A model generated the notes under the pieces. That model was not told the DNA's origin, did no database searches, and saw nothing but the letters and a program-made list of their open reading frames with translations. From Chloroflexota bacterium (GTDB lineage: Bacteria > Chloroflexota > Limnocylindria > Limnocylindrales > CSP1-4), in the NCBI GenBank assembly GCA_021802185.1, contig JAKAAV010000087.1, positions 1 through 8,045 on the forward strand: a DNA stretch of 8,045 nt, given 5' to 3'. The position numbers were made by a program, and so were the translations under genes. Positions 1-6,016 of the stretch are shown in pieces (position 1 is the first letter of the stretch; every line of letters begins with the position of its first letter).

Positions 1-630
1 GTGGATCGGGGTGATCCCGAGGTCCGGCAGCTTGACGCCGGGGTTGTCGGCCGCGAGCGCCGGGTCGTTCCACTTGGTGATCTTGCCGAGGTAGATGCCG
101 GCGATCGTCGCCGGGCTGAAGCGGATCTCGCCGGTGAAGCCGGGCAGGTTGTACGTCATCGCGGCGGCCCAGTGGATCATCGGGATGTTCAGGACCGGAA
201 CGCCGATCTGCTGTTCCTGCTGGTCGCTGAGGTAGATGTCCGACGCGCCGAAATCGACGGTCTTCGCGATGAACTGCGAGATCCCGCCGCCGGACCCGAT
301 GGCCTGGTAGTTGACGGAGACGCCGGGGGCGACCTTCTGCTGGTAGATCTGGGCGACCGCGCTGAGCCACGGGTAGATCGCGGTCGATCCGGCGCCGGTC
401 ACCTGGGCCTTGTCGGCCTTGCCGATCGTCGTCGACGGGCTGACGCTGCTGTAGTCGACGGCCGAGGCGCCGGGCTGCGCGAGGGAGGCAGCCGGTGCGT
501 TGCCCCCGCCCCCTGCGCCCGCCCCACCCGCCGGGGCACTCGAGCTGCCGACGGACGCCGAGCACCCTCCGAAGGCCACCGCCGCGACGACCGCAAGCGC
601 TCCCCATCGGGCCCGCATCTGGATTGACAC
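1..630 (-). CDS. pstS: PstS phosphate ABC transporter substrate-binding lipoprotein (5' part, cut by left edge)
   Basis: This is the extracytoplasmic phosphate-binding component of the high-affinity PstSCAB importer. The first 210 residues lie in the window and the C-terminal part is beyond the left edge. Residues 1-22 form a short basic-then-hydrophobic lipoprotein signal ending in a lipobox-like AFGGC, with Cys23 as the probable lipidation site. A low-complexity Gly/Ala/Ser linker follows to about residue 58. The mature domain shows the PstS hallmarks TGAGST (78-83), NYQAIGSGGGI (107-117), VDFGASD (125-131, the phosphate-binding Ser/Asp loop) and YLGKITKWNDP (180-190). The GTG start was chosen because AGGAGG sits five bases upstream; an ATG four codons later is too far from it. 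The gene is divergent from ppx-phoB-phoR. pstC, pstA and pstB would be expected to the left, which is inference. Family assignment is secure. Confidence 0.95.
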   Translation of the reverse strand, partial: MSIQMRARWGALAVVAAVAFGGCSASVGSSSAPAGGAGAGGGGNAPAASLAQPGASAVDYSSVSPSTTIGKADKAQVTGAGSTAIYPWLSAVAQIYQQKVAPGVSVNYQAIGSGGGISQFIAKTVDFGASDIYLSDQQEQQIGVPVLNIPMIHWAAAMTYNLPGFTGEIRFSPATIAGIYLGKITKWNDPALAADNPGVKLPDLGITPIH

Positions 631-635
631 TCGTT

Positions 636-641
636 CCTCCT
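636..641 (-). promoter_or_regulatory. Ribosome binding site of pstS
   Basis: The minus strand reads AGGAGG here, five bases before the GTG at 630. This strong Shine-Dalgarno site decides the pstS start in favour of GTG over the ATG at 618, which would have a 17-base spacing. Confidence 0.8.
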
Positions 642-768
642 CGAGACCCGGCGCGCCCCGGACGTCCGCCATGCGGCCCTGTCCCTGTCTCCGAGGCCCG
701 TGCCGGGAACAAACCCGTTTCGTGCACTCGCACTCTCGGCGGCCGGCGTCAATCCGGCGTGCGGGCCG

Positions 769-785
769 TGTTAGGGGTTGGTTAA
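769..785 (-). promoter_or_regulatory. Candidate Pho box (11-base-period direct repeat)
   Basis: On the minus strand TTAACC (785-780) and CTAACA (774-769) form an imperfect direct repeat with an 11-base period. Known PhoB/PhoP boxes are direct repeats with this period, and the Firmicute-type half-site is close to TTAACA. This is one of the few AT-richer spots in the pstS-ppx gap, 139 bases upstream of pstS and 8 bases upstream of ppx. It overlaps the -10-like hexamer of ppx. The assignment rests on spacing, half-site similarity and context alone, and two half-sites in a short AT-richer patch could occur by chance. Confidence 0.35.
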
Positions 786-787
786 AT
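782..787 (+). promoter_or_regulatory. Candidate -10 element of a leaderless ppx transcript
   Basis: TTAAAT lies exactly six bases before the ATG of ppx at 794. No Shine-Dalgarno sequence is present at a usable distance; the nearest purine run, AGGGG at 773-777, is 16 bases away. The layout matches leaderless promoters, where transcription begins at or next to the start codon. No convincing -35 hexamer is visible upstream. The second base of the hexamer departs from the usual TANNNT. Confidence 0.35.
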
Positions 788-793
788 CTCGAG

Positions 794-1747
794 ATGAGGT
801 CGTCGAGGATCGCGGTCGTCTCGATCGGGAGCACGAGCGTCCACTACACCGTCGCGCGCCCGTCGGAGCGGGGCCTCGTCCCCGTCGCCGACGACAGTGT
901 GCTGTTCGAGCTGGGGTCCACCGTCGACGCGAAGGGCCTCGTTCCGCCCGAACGCCTGGCCGAGCTCCACCGCGTGCTCGACTTCTACGTGCTGGTGGCG
1001 CGGGGCATGCACATCGCGCCGATCACGACGATCGCGACCGAGCCGCTTCGGCGCGCCTCGAACGCCTCCGACGTGCTGGCCGCCATCGCGTCGCAGACGG
1101 GCGGCCCGGTCCACGTGCTCGAGCACGAGGAGGAGGCGCTCCTCTCGCTGTTCGCGGTCCTGCACGGCCGCTCCCCGGCGGTCGAGACGCTCGTCCTCGA
1201 CATCGGGGGCGGATCGTCGGAATACGCCCTCGCCCGGCCCGACGGCCCGCCGCTGCTCGCGGCGATCCGGACCGGGGCGGCGCGGCTGACGGAGGCGTGC
1301 ATCCGGCACGACCCTCCGACGCGCGAGGAGATGGCGGCGGCGCTCGAGGCGGCACGCGGCCAGGTTCGGGGCACGCTCGAGGGGTCGCCCCGGGCGGCGA
1401 CCATGGTCGGCGGCACGGCCACGAACCTGCTGCGCCTCGTCGCGGGCGAAGCGCGCTGGCGCTCGCTCACGCGGGCTCGGATCGACGACGCCATCTCGAT
1501 CCTCGAGCTGACGACGACCGACGAGATGATCCGACGGCGACCGATCCGGCCGCAGCGCGCGCGCATCCTGCCGGGCGGCGCCGCGCTCGCCGCCGCGTTC
1601 CTCGACCGGTACGGGCTGGACCGCGCGACGGTCTCGCAGGGGAGCATCCGGGAGGGGGTGATCCTGGCGATCGCGCGCGCCGGGAACGACTGGCGCGCCC
1701 GCCTGTCCGACCTGGTCGGCGGCGCTGCGAACCCCTCCGGGGAATAG
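794..1747 (+). CDS. ppx: Ppx/GppA-family exopolyphosphatase, short form
   Basis: This is a cytoplasmic phosphatase of the ASKHA fold that releases phosphate from polyphosphate, or hydrolyses pppGpp in GppA members. The 317-residue length fits the short form without the C-terminal HD-like domains of E. coli Ppx; mycobacterial Ppx proteins are of similar size. Family motifs in order are IGSTSV (11-16), ATEPLRRASN in the N-terminal half, the acidic cluster HEEEAL around 111-116 that should carry the catalytic Glu, DIGGGSSE from Asp136, RTGAARLTE, VGGTATNL and SQGSIREGVIL near the C-terminus. The ATG at 794 was chosen because homology begins at once, although the frame is open further upstream. 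An oddity is that Ser10 replaces the Asp usual in the first phosphate loop (normally I/V-D-x-G-S-N-S). The gene is divergent from pstS and lies 98 bases before phoB. The Ppx versus GppA distinction is inferred from the Pho context. Confidence 0.88.
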   Translation: MRSSRIAVVSIGSTSVHYTVARPSERGLVPVADDSVLFELGSTVDAKGLVPPERLAELHRVLDFYVLVARGMHIAPITTIATEPLRRASNASDVLAAIASQTGGPVHVLEHEEEALLSLFAVLHGRSPAVETLVLDIGGGSSEYALARPDGPPLLAAIRTGAARLTEACIRHDPPTREEMAAALEAARGQVRGTLEGSPRAATMVGGTATNLLRLVAGEARWRSLTRARIDDAISILELTTTDEMIRRRPIRPQRARILPGGAALAAAFLDRYGLDRATVSQGSIREGVILAIARAGNDWRARLSDLVGGAANPSGE

Positions 1748-1833
1748 CGACACGACCAGGATCGCTCGCAACCCCGCTCGCCCGAGCCGCGGCTCCTCGA
1801 CCCGTACGCGGCCGGGCGCGCCGCCGGCTCGCG

Positions 1834-1839
1834 TACCAT
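1834..1839 (+). promoter_or_regulatory. Candidate -10 element of a leaderless phoB transcript
   Basis: TACCAT matches TANNNT and lies exactly six bases before the phoB GTG at 1846, the same geometry as seen ahead of ppx. The only Shine-Dalgarno-like bases, GGAG at 1841-1844, are one base from the start and too close to work. No -35 hexamer is recognisable. If real, phoB-phoR can be transcribed separately from ppx. Confidence 0.4.
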
Positions 1840-1845
1840 CGGAGC

Positions 1846-2685
1846 GTGGCGCGCACGCTCCTGGTCGTCGACGACGAGGCGATCCTCCGCGAAACGCTCG
1901 AGTACAACCTCGTGCGCGACGGCTACCGGGTCGTCACCGCGGCCGATGGGCGGGAGGCGCTGTCGAGGTTCGCCGAGGAGCGCCCCGACCTCGTCATCCT
2001 CGACGTCATGCTCCCGGAGATGTCCGGGCTGGACGTCTGCCGCGCGATCCGGCGCGAGTCCGACGTCCCGATCCTCATGCTGACCGCCAAGGATTCCGAG
2101 ATCGACAAGGTCGTCGGCCTGGAGATCGGCGCGGACGATTACCTGACGAAGCCCTTCGGCCTGCGCGAGCTCGTCGCGCGCATCCGGGCGCTGCTGCGCC
2201 GCACCGAGCCGCACGGCGCCGAGGAGGAGGCGGCCGCGCCCGCCGCCGCAGCGACCGCGACCGTGCCCGCCCCCGGCCCGCAGCCGACCGCGACCGAAGG
2301 CGTGCCCGCGGTGCAGCGGGTGCCGGACGGGTGGGAGCCGCCCGCGCACGACCGCCTCGGGGACGTCGTCGTCGACTTCGCCGGTCACCGCCTGCTGCGG
2401 GACGGCGTCGAGCTCCCGGCCACCGCCCGGGCGTTCGATCTGCTTGCGTTCCTCATGCGCCGTCCCGGCCGGGTGTTCACGCGGGAGCAGCTGCTCGACC
2501 AGGTCTGGGGATACGAGTACGCCGGCGAGACGCGGACGGTGGACGTGCACGTCCACCAGTTGCGGAGCCTGATCGAGCGGGACTCCGCCGCCCCGGAGTA
2601 CCTCCACACCGTGCGCGGGGTGGGATACGTGTTCCGGCGGCCCGAACGACCGGACCCGGCCGGCCCGGACCGGCCGGGCGGCTGA
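1846..2685 (+). CDS. phoB: PhoB/PhoP-type response regulator (OmpR family)
   Basis: This is a DNA-binding response regulator of 279 residues that, by context, activates phosphate-starvation genes when phosphorylated by the adjacent PhoR. The receiver domain (about 3-120) has the acidic pair Asp9-Asp10, phosphoacceptor Asp53 in LVILDVMLPEMSG, switch residue Thr80 and conserved Lys102 in TKPF. The C-terminal winged helix (about 171-270) carries ELPATARAFDLLAFL, VFTREQLLDQVWGY, the recognition helix TRTVDVHVHQLRSLIE and TVRGVGYVF. The domains are joined by an unusually long linker of about 50 residues rich in Ala, Pro and Glu, making the protein longer than the roughly 230 residues usual for PhoB. 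The GTG start places LLVVDDE in the canonical position; the frame is open upstream but shows no homology there. phoR begins one base after the TGA. The specific PhoB role rests on the neighbours pstS, ppx and phoR. Confidence 0.88.
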   Translation: MARTLLVVDDEAILRETLEYNLVRDGYRVVTAADGREALSRFAEERPDLVILDVMLPEMSGLDVCRAIRRESDVPILMLTAKDSEIDKVVGLEIGADDYLTKPFGLRELVARIRALLRRTEPHGAEEEAAAPAAAATATVPAPGPQPTATEGVPAVQRVPDGWEPPAHDRLGDVVVDFAGHRLLRDGVELPATARAFDLLAFLMRRPGRVFTREQLLDQVWGYEYAGETRTVDVHVHQLRSLIERDSAAPEYLHTVRGVGYVFRRPERPDPAGPDRPGG

Positions 2686-2686
2686 C

Positions 2687-4003
2687 GTGCCTCCCGACGT
2701 CGTCGCGCTCGCGGCGGCCGTCGTCCTGCTGGCCGTGGTCGGCGGCTTCGCCGTCGCCCGGGAGCGCGAGCTGCGCCGGATCCGGCGGCTCGTGCGCGTC
2801 CGCGCCGGTCAATCGATCGAGCCGGCTCTGGAGGCGACGCGCGGGCGCGCGACGGAGGCCGAGCGGCAGGCGCGGCTGCAGGCGGAGGAGCTCGCGTTCC
2901 TCGTCGCTCTCGTGGGGACCGGGGTCATCCGGCTCGACGGCGACCTGAACGTCGTCTCGGCGAACCGCGCCGCGCACCTCTTCCTCGACGCTCCCACGGG
3001 GTCGCTTCCCGGGCGGCACGTTCCCGATCGTCCGCCGGCACGGCTCGACGGACCAGGGGACGCGATCGTCACCGGGCTCGGTGACGTCCGACTCGACGCG
3101 GTCGCGCGGACGGCCGCCCGCAACGGGAGCGCCGCGGACGACGTGGCCTCGGGCGGCCCCGACGGCCGGATCCTGTCGGTGCGCGCCCGCCGTTCGCCGT
3201 CCGGCGACGTGTGGATGATCCTCGACGACCTGTCCGAGCTGCGCCGGCTGCAGCGGATCCGGACCGAGTTCGTCGACAACCTCTCGCACGAGCTGCGCAC
3301 GCCGCTGACCACCGTCCGGCTCCTCACCGAGACGCTGACCCGGGACCTCGAGGAGATCGACGTGCCTCCGCGCGTCGTGGACCTGGTCCAGAAGATCGAC
3401 GTCGAGACCGGACACCTCGTCCAGATGGCGACGGAGCTGCTCGATCTCGCCAGGATCGAGCAGGGCGGTGTGCCCCAGCTCTACATCGACGACGTCGAAC
3501 TCGCGCCGGTCATCCAGGGCGCGGTCGATCGCCTGCGGCTGTTCGCCGAGCGACAGCACGTGCGCCTCCGCTCGGAGGTCGCACCGGACCTTCCCGTCGT
3601 GCTCGGAGACGGCGAGCGGCTCGGCCAGCTCCTCATGAACCTGCTCCACAACGCGATCAAGTTCTCGCCGGGCGGCGGCGACGTCACCGTCCGGGCACGG
3701 CCGACGCCGGTGCCCGGAACGCCCGGCCTCGTGACGCTCGAGGTCGAGGACCACGGCGTCGGGATCCCGTCCGACGACCTGCCGCGGGTCTTCGAGCGCT
3801 TCTACAAGGTCGACAAGGCGCGGGTCCGCGGCGGCGGGGGCACTGGCCTCGGGCTCGCGATCGTGCGGCATATCGCCGAGGGACACGGCGGGCGAGTCTC
3901 GGTAGAAAGCGTGGAGGGGCAGGGGTCGACGTTCCGGGTCGAGCTGCCGGCGGCGCCGCCCGTGCCGAGCGTCGACCGGCCGGGGGCCGGGACCTCGCGC
4001 TGA
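2687..4003 (+). CDS. phoR: PhoR-type sensor histidine kinase
   Basis: This is a membrane-anchored histidine kinase of 438 residues, the probable partner of the regulator encoded just upstream. One transmembrane helix (about 5-24) is followed by a basic stretch and a coiled region, with no extracytoplasmic sensor domain. That fits Pho systems, in which phosphate status is read through the Pst transporter and PhoU. A PAS-like domain spans roughly 70-185 (for example VGTGVIRLDGDLNVVSANRA). The HisKA box FVDNLSHELRTPLTTVRLL carries phosphoacceptor His201 with the canonical following Glu. The catalytic domain shows the N box LMNLLHNAIKFSPGG (Asn322), G1 DHGVGIP from Asp355, the F box FERFYK and G2 GGTGLGLAI near 383-391. 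The GTG start overlaps no upstream sequence but sits in TGA-C-GTG after phoB, which suggests translational coupling; no clear ribosome site is present. phoU is not in the window. Confidence 0.88.
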   Translation: MPPDVVALAAAVVLLAVVGGFAVARERELRRIRRLVRVRAGQSIEPALEATRGRATEAERQARLQAEELAFLVALVGTGVIRLDGDLNVVSANRAAHLFLDAPTGSLPGRHVPDRPPARLDGPGDAIVTGLGDVRLDAVARTAARNGSAADDVASGGPDGRILSVRARRSPSGDVWMILDDLSELRRLQRIRTEFVDNLSHELRTPLTTVRLLTETLTRDLEEIDVPPRVVDLVQKIDVETGHLVQMATELLDLARIEQGGVPQLYIDDVELAPVIQGAVDRLRLFAERQHVRLRSEVAPDLPVVLGDGERLGQLLMNLLHNAIKFSPGGGDVTVRARPTPVPGTPGLVTLEVEDHGVGIPSDDLPRVFERFYKVDKARVRGGGGTGLGLAIVRHIAEGHGGRVSVESVEGQGSTFRVELPAAPPVPSVDRPGAGTSR

Positions 4004-4030
4004 CGCCGGGCCGGAGCTGCCTGCGCCGAA

Positions 4031-4050
4031 GCGGCCCCGACCATGGCCGC
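4031..4050. terminator. Possible weak hairpin between convergent phoR and DUF72 genes
   Basis: GCGGCC and GGCCGC form a six-base-pair all-GC stem around an eight-base loop, in the 76-base gap between the stop codons of two convergent genes. There is no T tract on either strand. It is placed where a shared terminator would be expected, but such stems arise easily at this GC content. Confidence 0.25.
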
Positions 4051-4079
4051 GGCCCTCACCCCCGCCGCTCGTCGCCGCG

Positions 4080-5090
4080 TCAGTCGGAGCGCACGTCCTC
4101 GAGCAGCTTCGCGATCTCCCGGGCGTTCGTCGTCCCGTAGTTCGCGAAGCAGTTGTTCATCAGCACGTGCGTGTCGTGCGCCTTCGCCGCCGCCTCGGCG
4201 ATCTTCGGCACCCACGGCTTCAGCTCGTCCTTCCCGTACAGGTAACGGAATCGCTCCACGGTCGGGATGCCCTGCGCCTCCCACGTCTCGACACGGCGGC
4301 CATGGAAGCGGACCACGGCCAGGTCGGGGGACGTCGTGGCGGTGATCGGCGGGATGCTGCTCCTCAGTCCCTGCGGGCCGTCGACCATCACGAACGCGAT
4401 CCCGTGGTCCGACAGGAACCGCAGCGTCCGTTCGGCGTTCCTTTCGTTCAGCCATGAACCGTTGCGGAACTCGACCGCGCATCGCATGGGCGTGAGCCGT
4501 TCCGCGGCCTCGAGGATCGAGTCGCGTGCCTCCGACGACGGGAACACCCACCGCGGGTACTGGAGGAACACGGCGCCGAGCTGGCCGGAAGCCCGGAGCG
4601 GCTCGAGGCCCTCCGCGAAGAGGCGCCAGGTCTCGTCGCGAAGCTCGGGTGGCAGGTCCTTCGCATAGAGGCGCGGCTTCGAGGCGGCCTCCGCCGGGAG
4701 CGCGTCCCGGAGCGGCTTCGGAAGGCGGCGCGTCTCGCTCGGCTGCCCGGTGAGCAGCGCGTGCGCCTTCACGTCGAACGTGAAGTCGGGAGGCGTGCGG
4801 CGCACCCAGAGCTGGGACGTCGCGGGGGAGGGCAGCGCGTAGTACGTCGCGTCGACTTCGACGACCGGGAACTGCCGCGCGTAGTAGGCGAGGCGTTCCT
4901 CGGCGGTGTCCGCGCCCGACGGGTAGAAGACGCCGGCGGCCGTCATCGTCGGGTCGGTCCAGGACGCCGTCCCGACGCGGATCCAGCCCCCGCCGGGCGT
5001 CGCGATCGGCTGTGACGCGGCGTCCTCGAGCGGCCGCGCGCGCTCGCCGGCGACCGCGGTCCCGGGGTCGTGCTCGCCGCCGTACGGCAT
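4080..5090 (-). CDS. DUF72 (YecE-like) TIM-barrel protein
   Basis: This is a soluble protein of about 336 residues of the DUF72/YecE family, a TIM-barrel fold whose biochemical role is not settled. Family signatures are IRVGTASWTDP at the start of the barrel, YYARQFPVVEVDATYYALPS, TPPDFTFDVKAHALLT, FLQYPRWVFPS, CAVEFRNGSWL, VRFHGR and a C-terminal MNNCFANYGTTNAREIAKLL. The ATG at 5090 was chosen because third-position GC is almost complete from there on. Between it and the upstream candidates at 5156 (ATG), 5159 (GTG) and 5195 (TTG) codon use is poorer, with AGG, AGA and CGA codons. No start has a good ribosome site: GGGG lies about seven bases before 5090. A leaderless start at 5159 from GACCAT is possible but less likely. 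The gene converges on phoR and is divergent from the small membrane protein gene at 5289. No functional link to phosphate is evident. Confidence 0.88.
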   Translation of the reverse strand: MPYGGEHDPGTAVAGERARPLEDAASQPIATPGGGWIRVGTASWTDPTMTAAGVFYPSGADTAEERLAYYARQFPVVEVDATYYALPSPATSQLWVRRTPPDFTFDVKAHALLTGQPSETRRLPKPLRDALPAEAASKPRLYAKDLPPELRDETWRLFAEGLEPLRASGQLGAVFLQYPRWVFPSSEARDSILEAAERLTPMRCAVEFRNGSWLNERNAERTLRFLSDHGIAFVMVDGPQGLRSSIPPITATTSPDLAVVRFHGRRVETWEAQGIPTVERFRYLYGKDELKPWVPKIAEAAAKAHDTHVLMNNCFANYGTTNAREIAKLLEDVRSD

Positions 5091-5288
5091 CTCGACGCCC
5101 CGCGACCCCTGTCTCCCCCGCACCGCAGCTCGCGGCGCAGTCCTGCGATCGTCCATCACTGCGCGATGGTCGTCGGTTGCGTGTAACGAATGCAAGGGTC
5201 ATCCCGGGAGCTGTAGTCCCGGTGCGCGGTCTCGCCGCGATCCTGTTTCCTAGGGACCGGAGGGTCCACGGAACGGAGGAGAGACTGC

Positions 5289-5552
5289 ATGGGGATCATT
5301 GCGTGGATCATCCTCGGCGCGATCGCCGGGTTCATCGCGAACCTCATCATGGGTTCGAGTGAGGGCGTGATCGGGACGGTCATCCTGGGGATCATCGGCG
5401 CGATCGTCGGCGGCTTCATCGCCTCGGCGCTCGGCATCGGCACGGTGACCGGGCTGAACATCGGCAGCATCGTGATCGCGGTGATCGGCGCGATCGTCGT
5501 CGTGGCGATCTACCGCGCGCTCGTCGGGCGGCGCACCGGCACCGCGGTCTGA
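5289..5552 (+). CDS. GlsB/YeaQ/YmgE-family stress-response membrane protein
   Basis: This is an 87-residue integral membrane protein of the GlsB/YeaQ/YmgE family, also called transglycosylase-associated protein. Members are small, stress-induced inner-membrane proteins whose molecular function is poorly defined; in some Firmicutes GlsB anchors an Asp23-type protein. It starts with the family-typical MGIIAWIILGAIAGFIANLI. Three hydrophobic segments (about 3-21, 27-50 and 56-79) are rich in glycine-zipper patterns such as GIIGAIVGGFIASALG, and it ends in a short basic tail. The size matches the family (about 80-90 residues). The ATG is preceded by GGAGG (5275-5279) with nine bases spacing, so the start is well supported. 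The gene stands alone, divergent from the DUF72 gene and 65 bases before a strong hairpin. I found no convincing stress-sigma promoter ahead of it. Confidence 0.9.
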   Translation: MGIIAWIILGAIAGFIANLIMGSSEGVIGTVILGIIGAIVGGFIASALGIGTVTGLNIGSIVIAVIGAIVVVAIYRALVGRRTGTAV

Positions 5553-5925
5553 ACCGCCGGCGCTCGAACTCGGTCGCCACAGATGGCCGGGGCCAGCGGC
5601 GCCAGACGCCCGGCAACAGTGGCCGCTCCCGCTGCGGGAGCGGCCACTTCGGCGCCCGAGGCGTCGCCATCGAGCTGCTGACGGCGACGGCGGGGATGTC
5701 GACGGAGCCCGACGGGTCGTCGCCGCCCGGGTGATCGGTCCGCCGCGACCGCCGGACCTCGTCCGGGTCGCCGCCCTCGCGCTCGTGCTGCCTCGCCGGC
5801 TCGTCCTCCTGGACCGGCCGCTCGTGGAAGATCTGGCCGGCCTGCTCGAGCTTCTCGTCCGTGACGTGGCTCTGGCCGTGTCCCGTCTGGCCGGGGTATC
5901 CCTCCTGGCCGCGGGTGTCGCCCAT
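5416..5925 (-). CDS. Hypothetical hydrophilic protein, 3' end uncertain
   Basis: I do not recognise this protein. The ATG at 5925 is preceded by GGGAGG with a five-base spacing, and codons from there to about 5670 end almost entirely in G or C, so the first 80 or so residues look genuinely coding. They are very hydrophilic and charged (MGDTRGQEGYPGQTG, EKLEQAGQIFHERPVQEDE, EREGGDPDEVRR), with no membrane segment and probable disorder. After about residue 86 codon bias weakens. The frame then crosses the perfect inverted repeat at 5618-5648 and ends only at 5416, inside the antisense of the GlsB-type gene, giving 169 residues with an Arg-rich tail that looks like shadow sequence. No minus-strand frame has a stop between 5552 and 5925. 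Possible explanations are a recently lost stop, a sequence error, or a real convergent overlap. The gene lies 238 bases after the stop of the kinase gene transcribed in the same direction. Confidence 0.5.
   Translation of the reverse strand: MGDTRGQEGYPGQTGHGQSHVTDEKLEQAGQIFHERPVQEDEPARQHEREGGDPDEVRRSRRTDHPGGDDPSGSVDIPAVAVSSSMATPRAPKWPLPQRERPLLPGVWRRWPRPSVATEFERRRFRPRCRCAARRARGRSPRRRSRRSPRSRCCRCSARSPCRCRAPRR
5618..5648. terminator. Perfect 15-bp inverted repeat, probable bidirectional terminator
   Basis: AGTGGCCGCTCCCGC (5618-5632) is exactly repeated as its reverse complement at 5634-5648 around a single base, so a 13-bp stem with a five-base loop can form. It begins 65 bases after the stop of the GlsB-type gene and lies between two convergent genes, where a shared terminator is expected. 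No T run follows on either strand, which is common in very GC-rich genomes. The length and perfection make chance unlikely. It also lies inside the formal reading frame of the minus-strand hypothetical ORF. Confidence 0.7.
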
Positions 5926-5930
5926 GACGG

Positions 5931-5936
5931 CCTCCC
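5931..5936 (-). promoter_or_regulatory. Ribosome binding site of the hypothetical gene
   Basis: The minus strand reads GGGAGG five bases before the ATG at 5925. This is the main evidence, together with codon bias, that a real gene starts there rather than the frame being a shadow. Confidence 0.65.
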
Positions 5937-6016
5937 TGCGCCCGCGCTGAGGCCGGCGTTGCGCCGGACGCCGGGAAGGCTCCGCCTGCGCGACCTCCAT
6001 GTGCCGCGGCATCGCG

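Noticed and set aside
1..627. Long plus-strand open frame covering the pstS region
   Set aside because: It is the antisense of pstS. The minus strand gives a clear PstS protein with lipobox and family motifs, while the plus-strand product is Arg/Asp/Gly-rich without any recognisable feature.
747..752. TTGACG on the minus strand as a -35 element for pstS
   Set aside because: No -10-like hexamer is found at 16-18 bases downstream, so it cannot be supported as a promoter.
500..793. Upstream extension of the ppx frame to an ATG at 500
   Set aside because: The extra 98 residues are Pro/Arg-rich, overlap the 5' end of pstS in antisense, and have no family similarity. Ppx homology begins right at the ATG at 794.
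778..1845. Upstream extension of the phoB frame through the ppx gene
   Set aside because: It would be an Arg-rich shadow of ppx. The receiver domain begins properly at the GTG at 1846.
3802..5202. Alternative 466-residue minus-strand frame overlapping the DUF72 gene and the end of phoR
   Set aside because: Its product is Arg-rich and lacks motifs; it is an out-of-frame shadow of the DUF72 gene.
5245..5267. SigB-like promoter (GTTT ... GGGT) upstream of the GlsB-type gene
   Set aside because: The spacing is 13 bases, shorter than usual. The second element continues as CC rather than AT, and the implied start would fall on the ribosome binding site.
5254..5267. Small GGACC/GGTCC hairpin in the leader of the GlsB-type gene as an RNA regulator
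   Set aside because: A five-base-pair stem is too short to claim in sequence of this GC content, and no known riboswitch or thermometer pattern is present.
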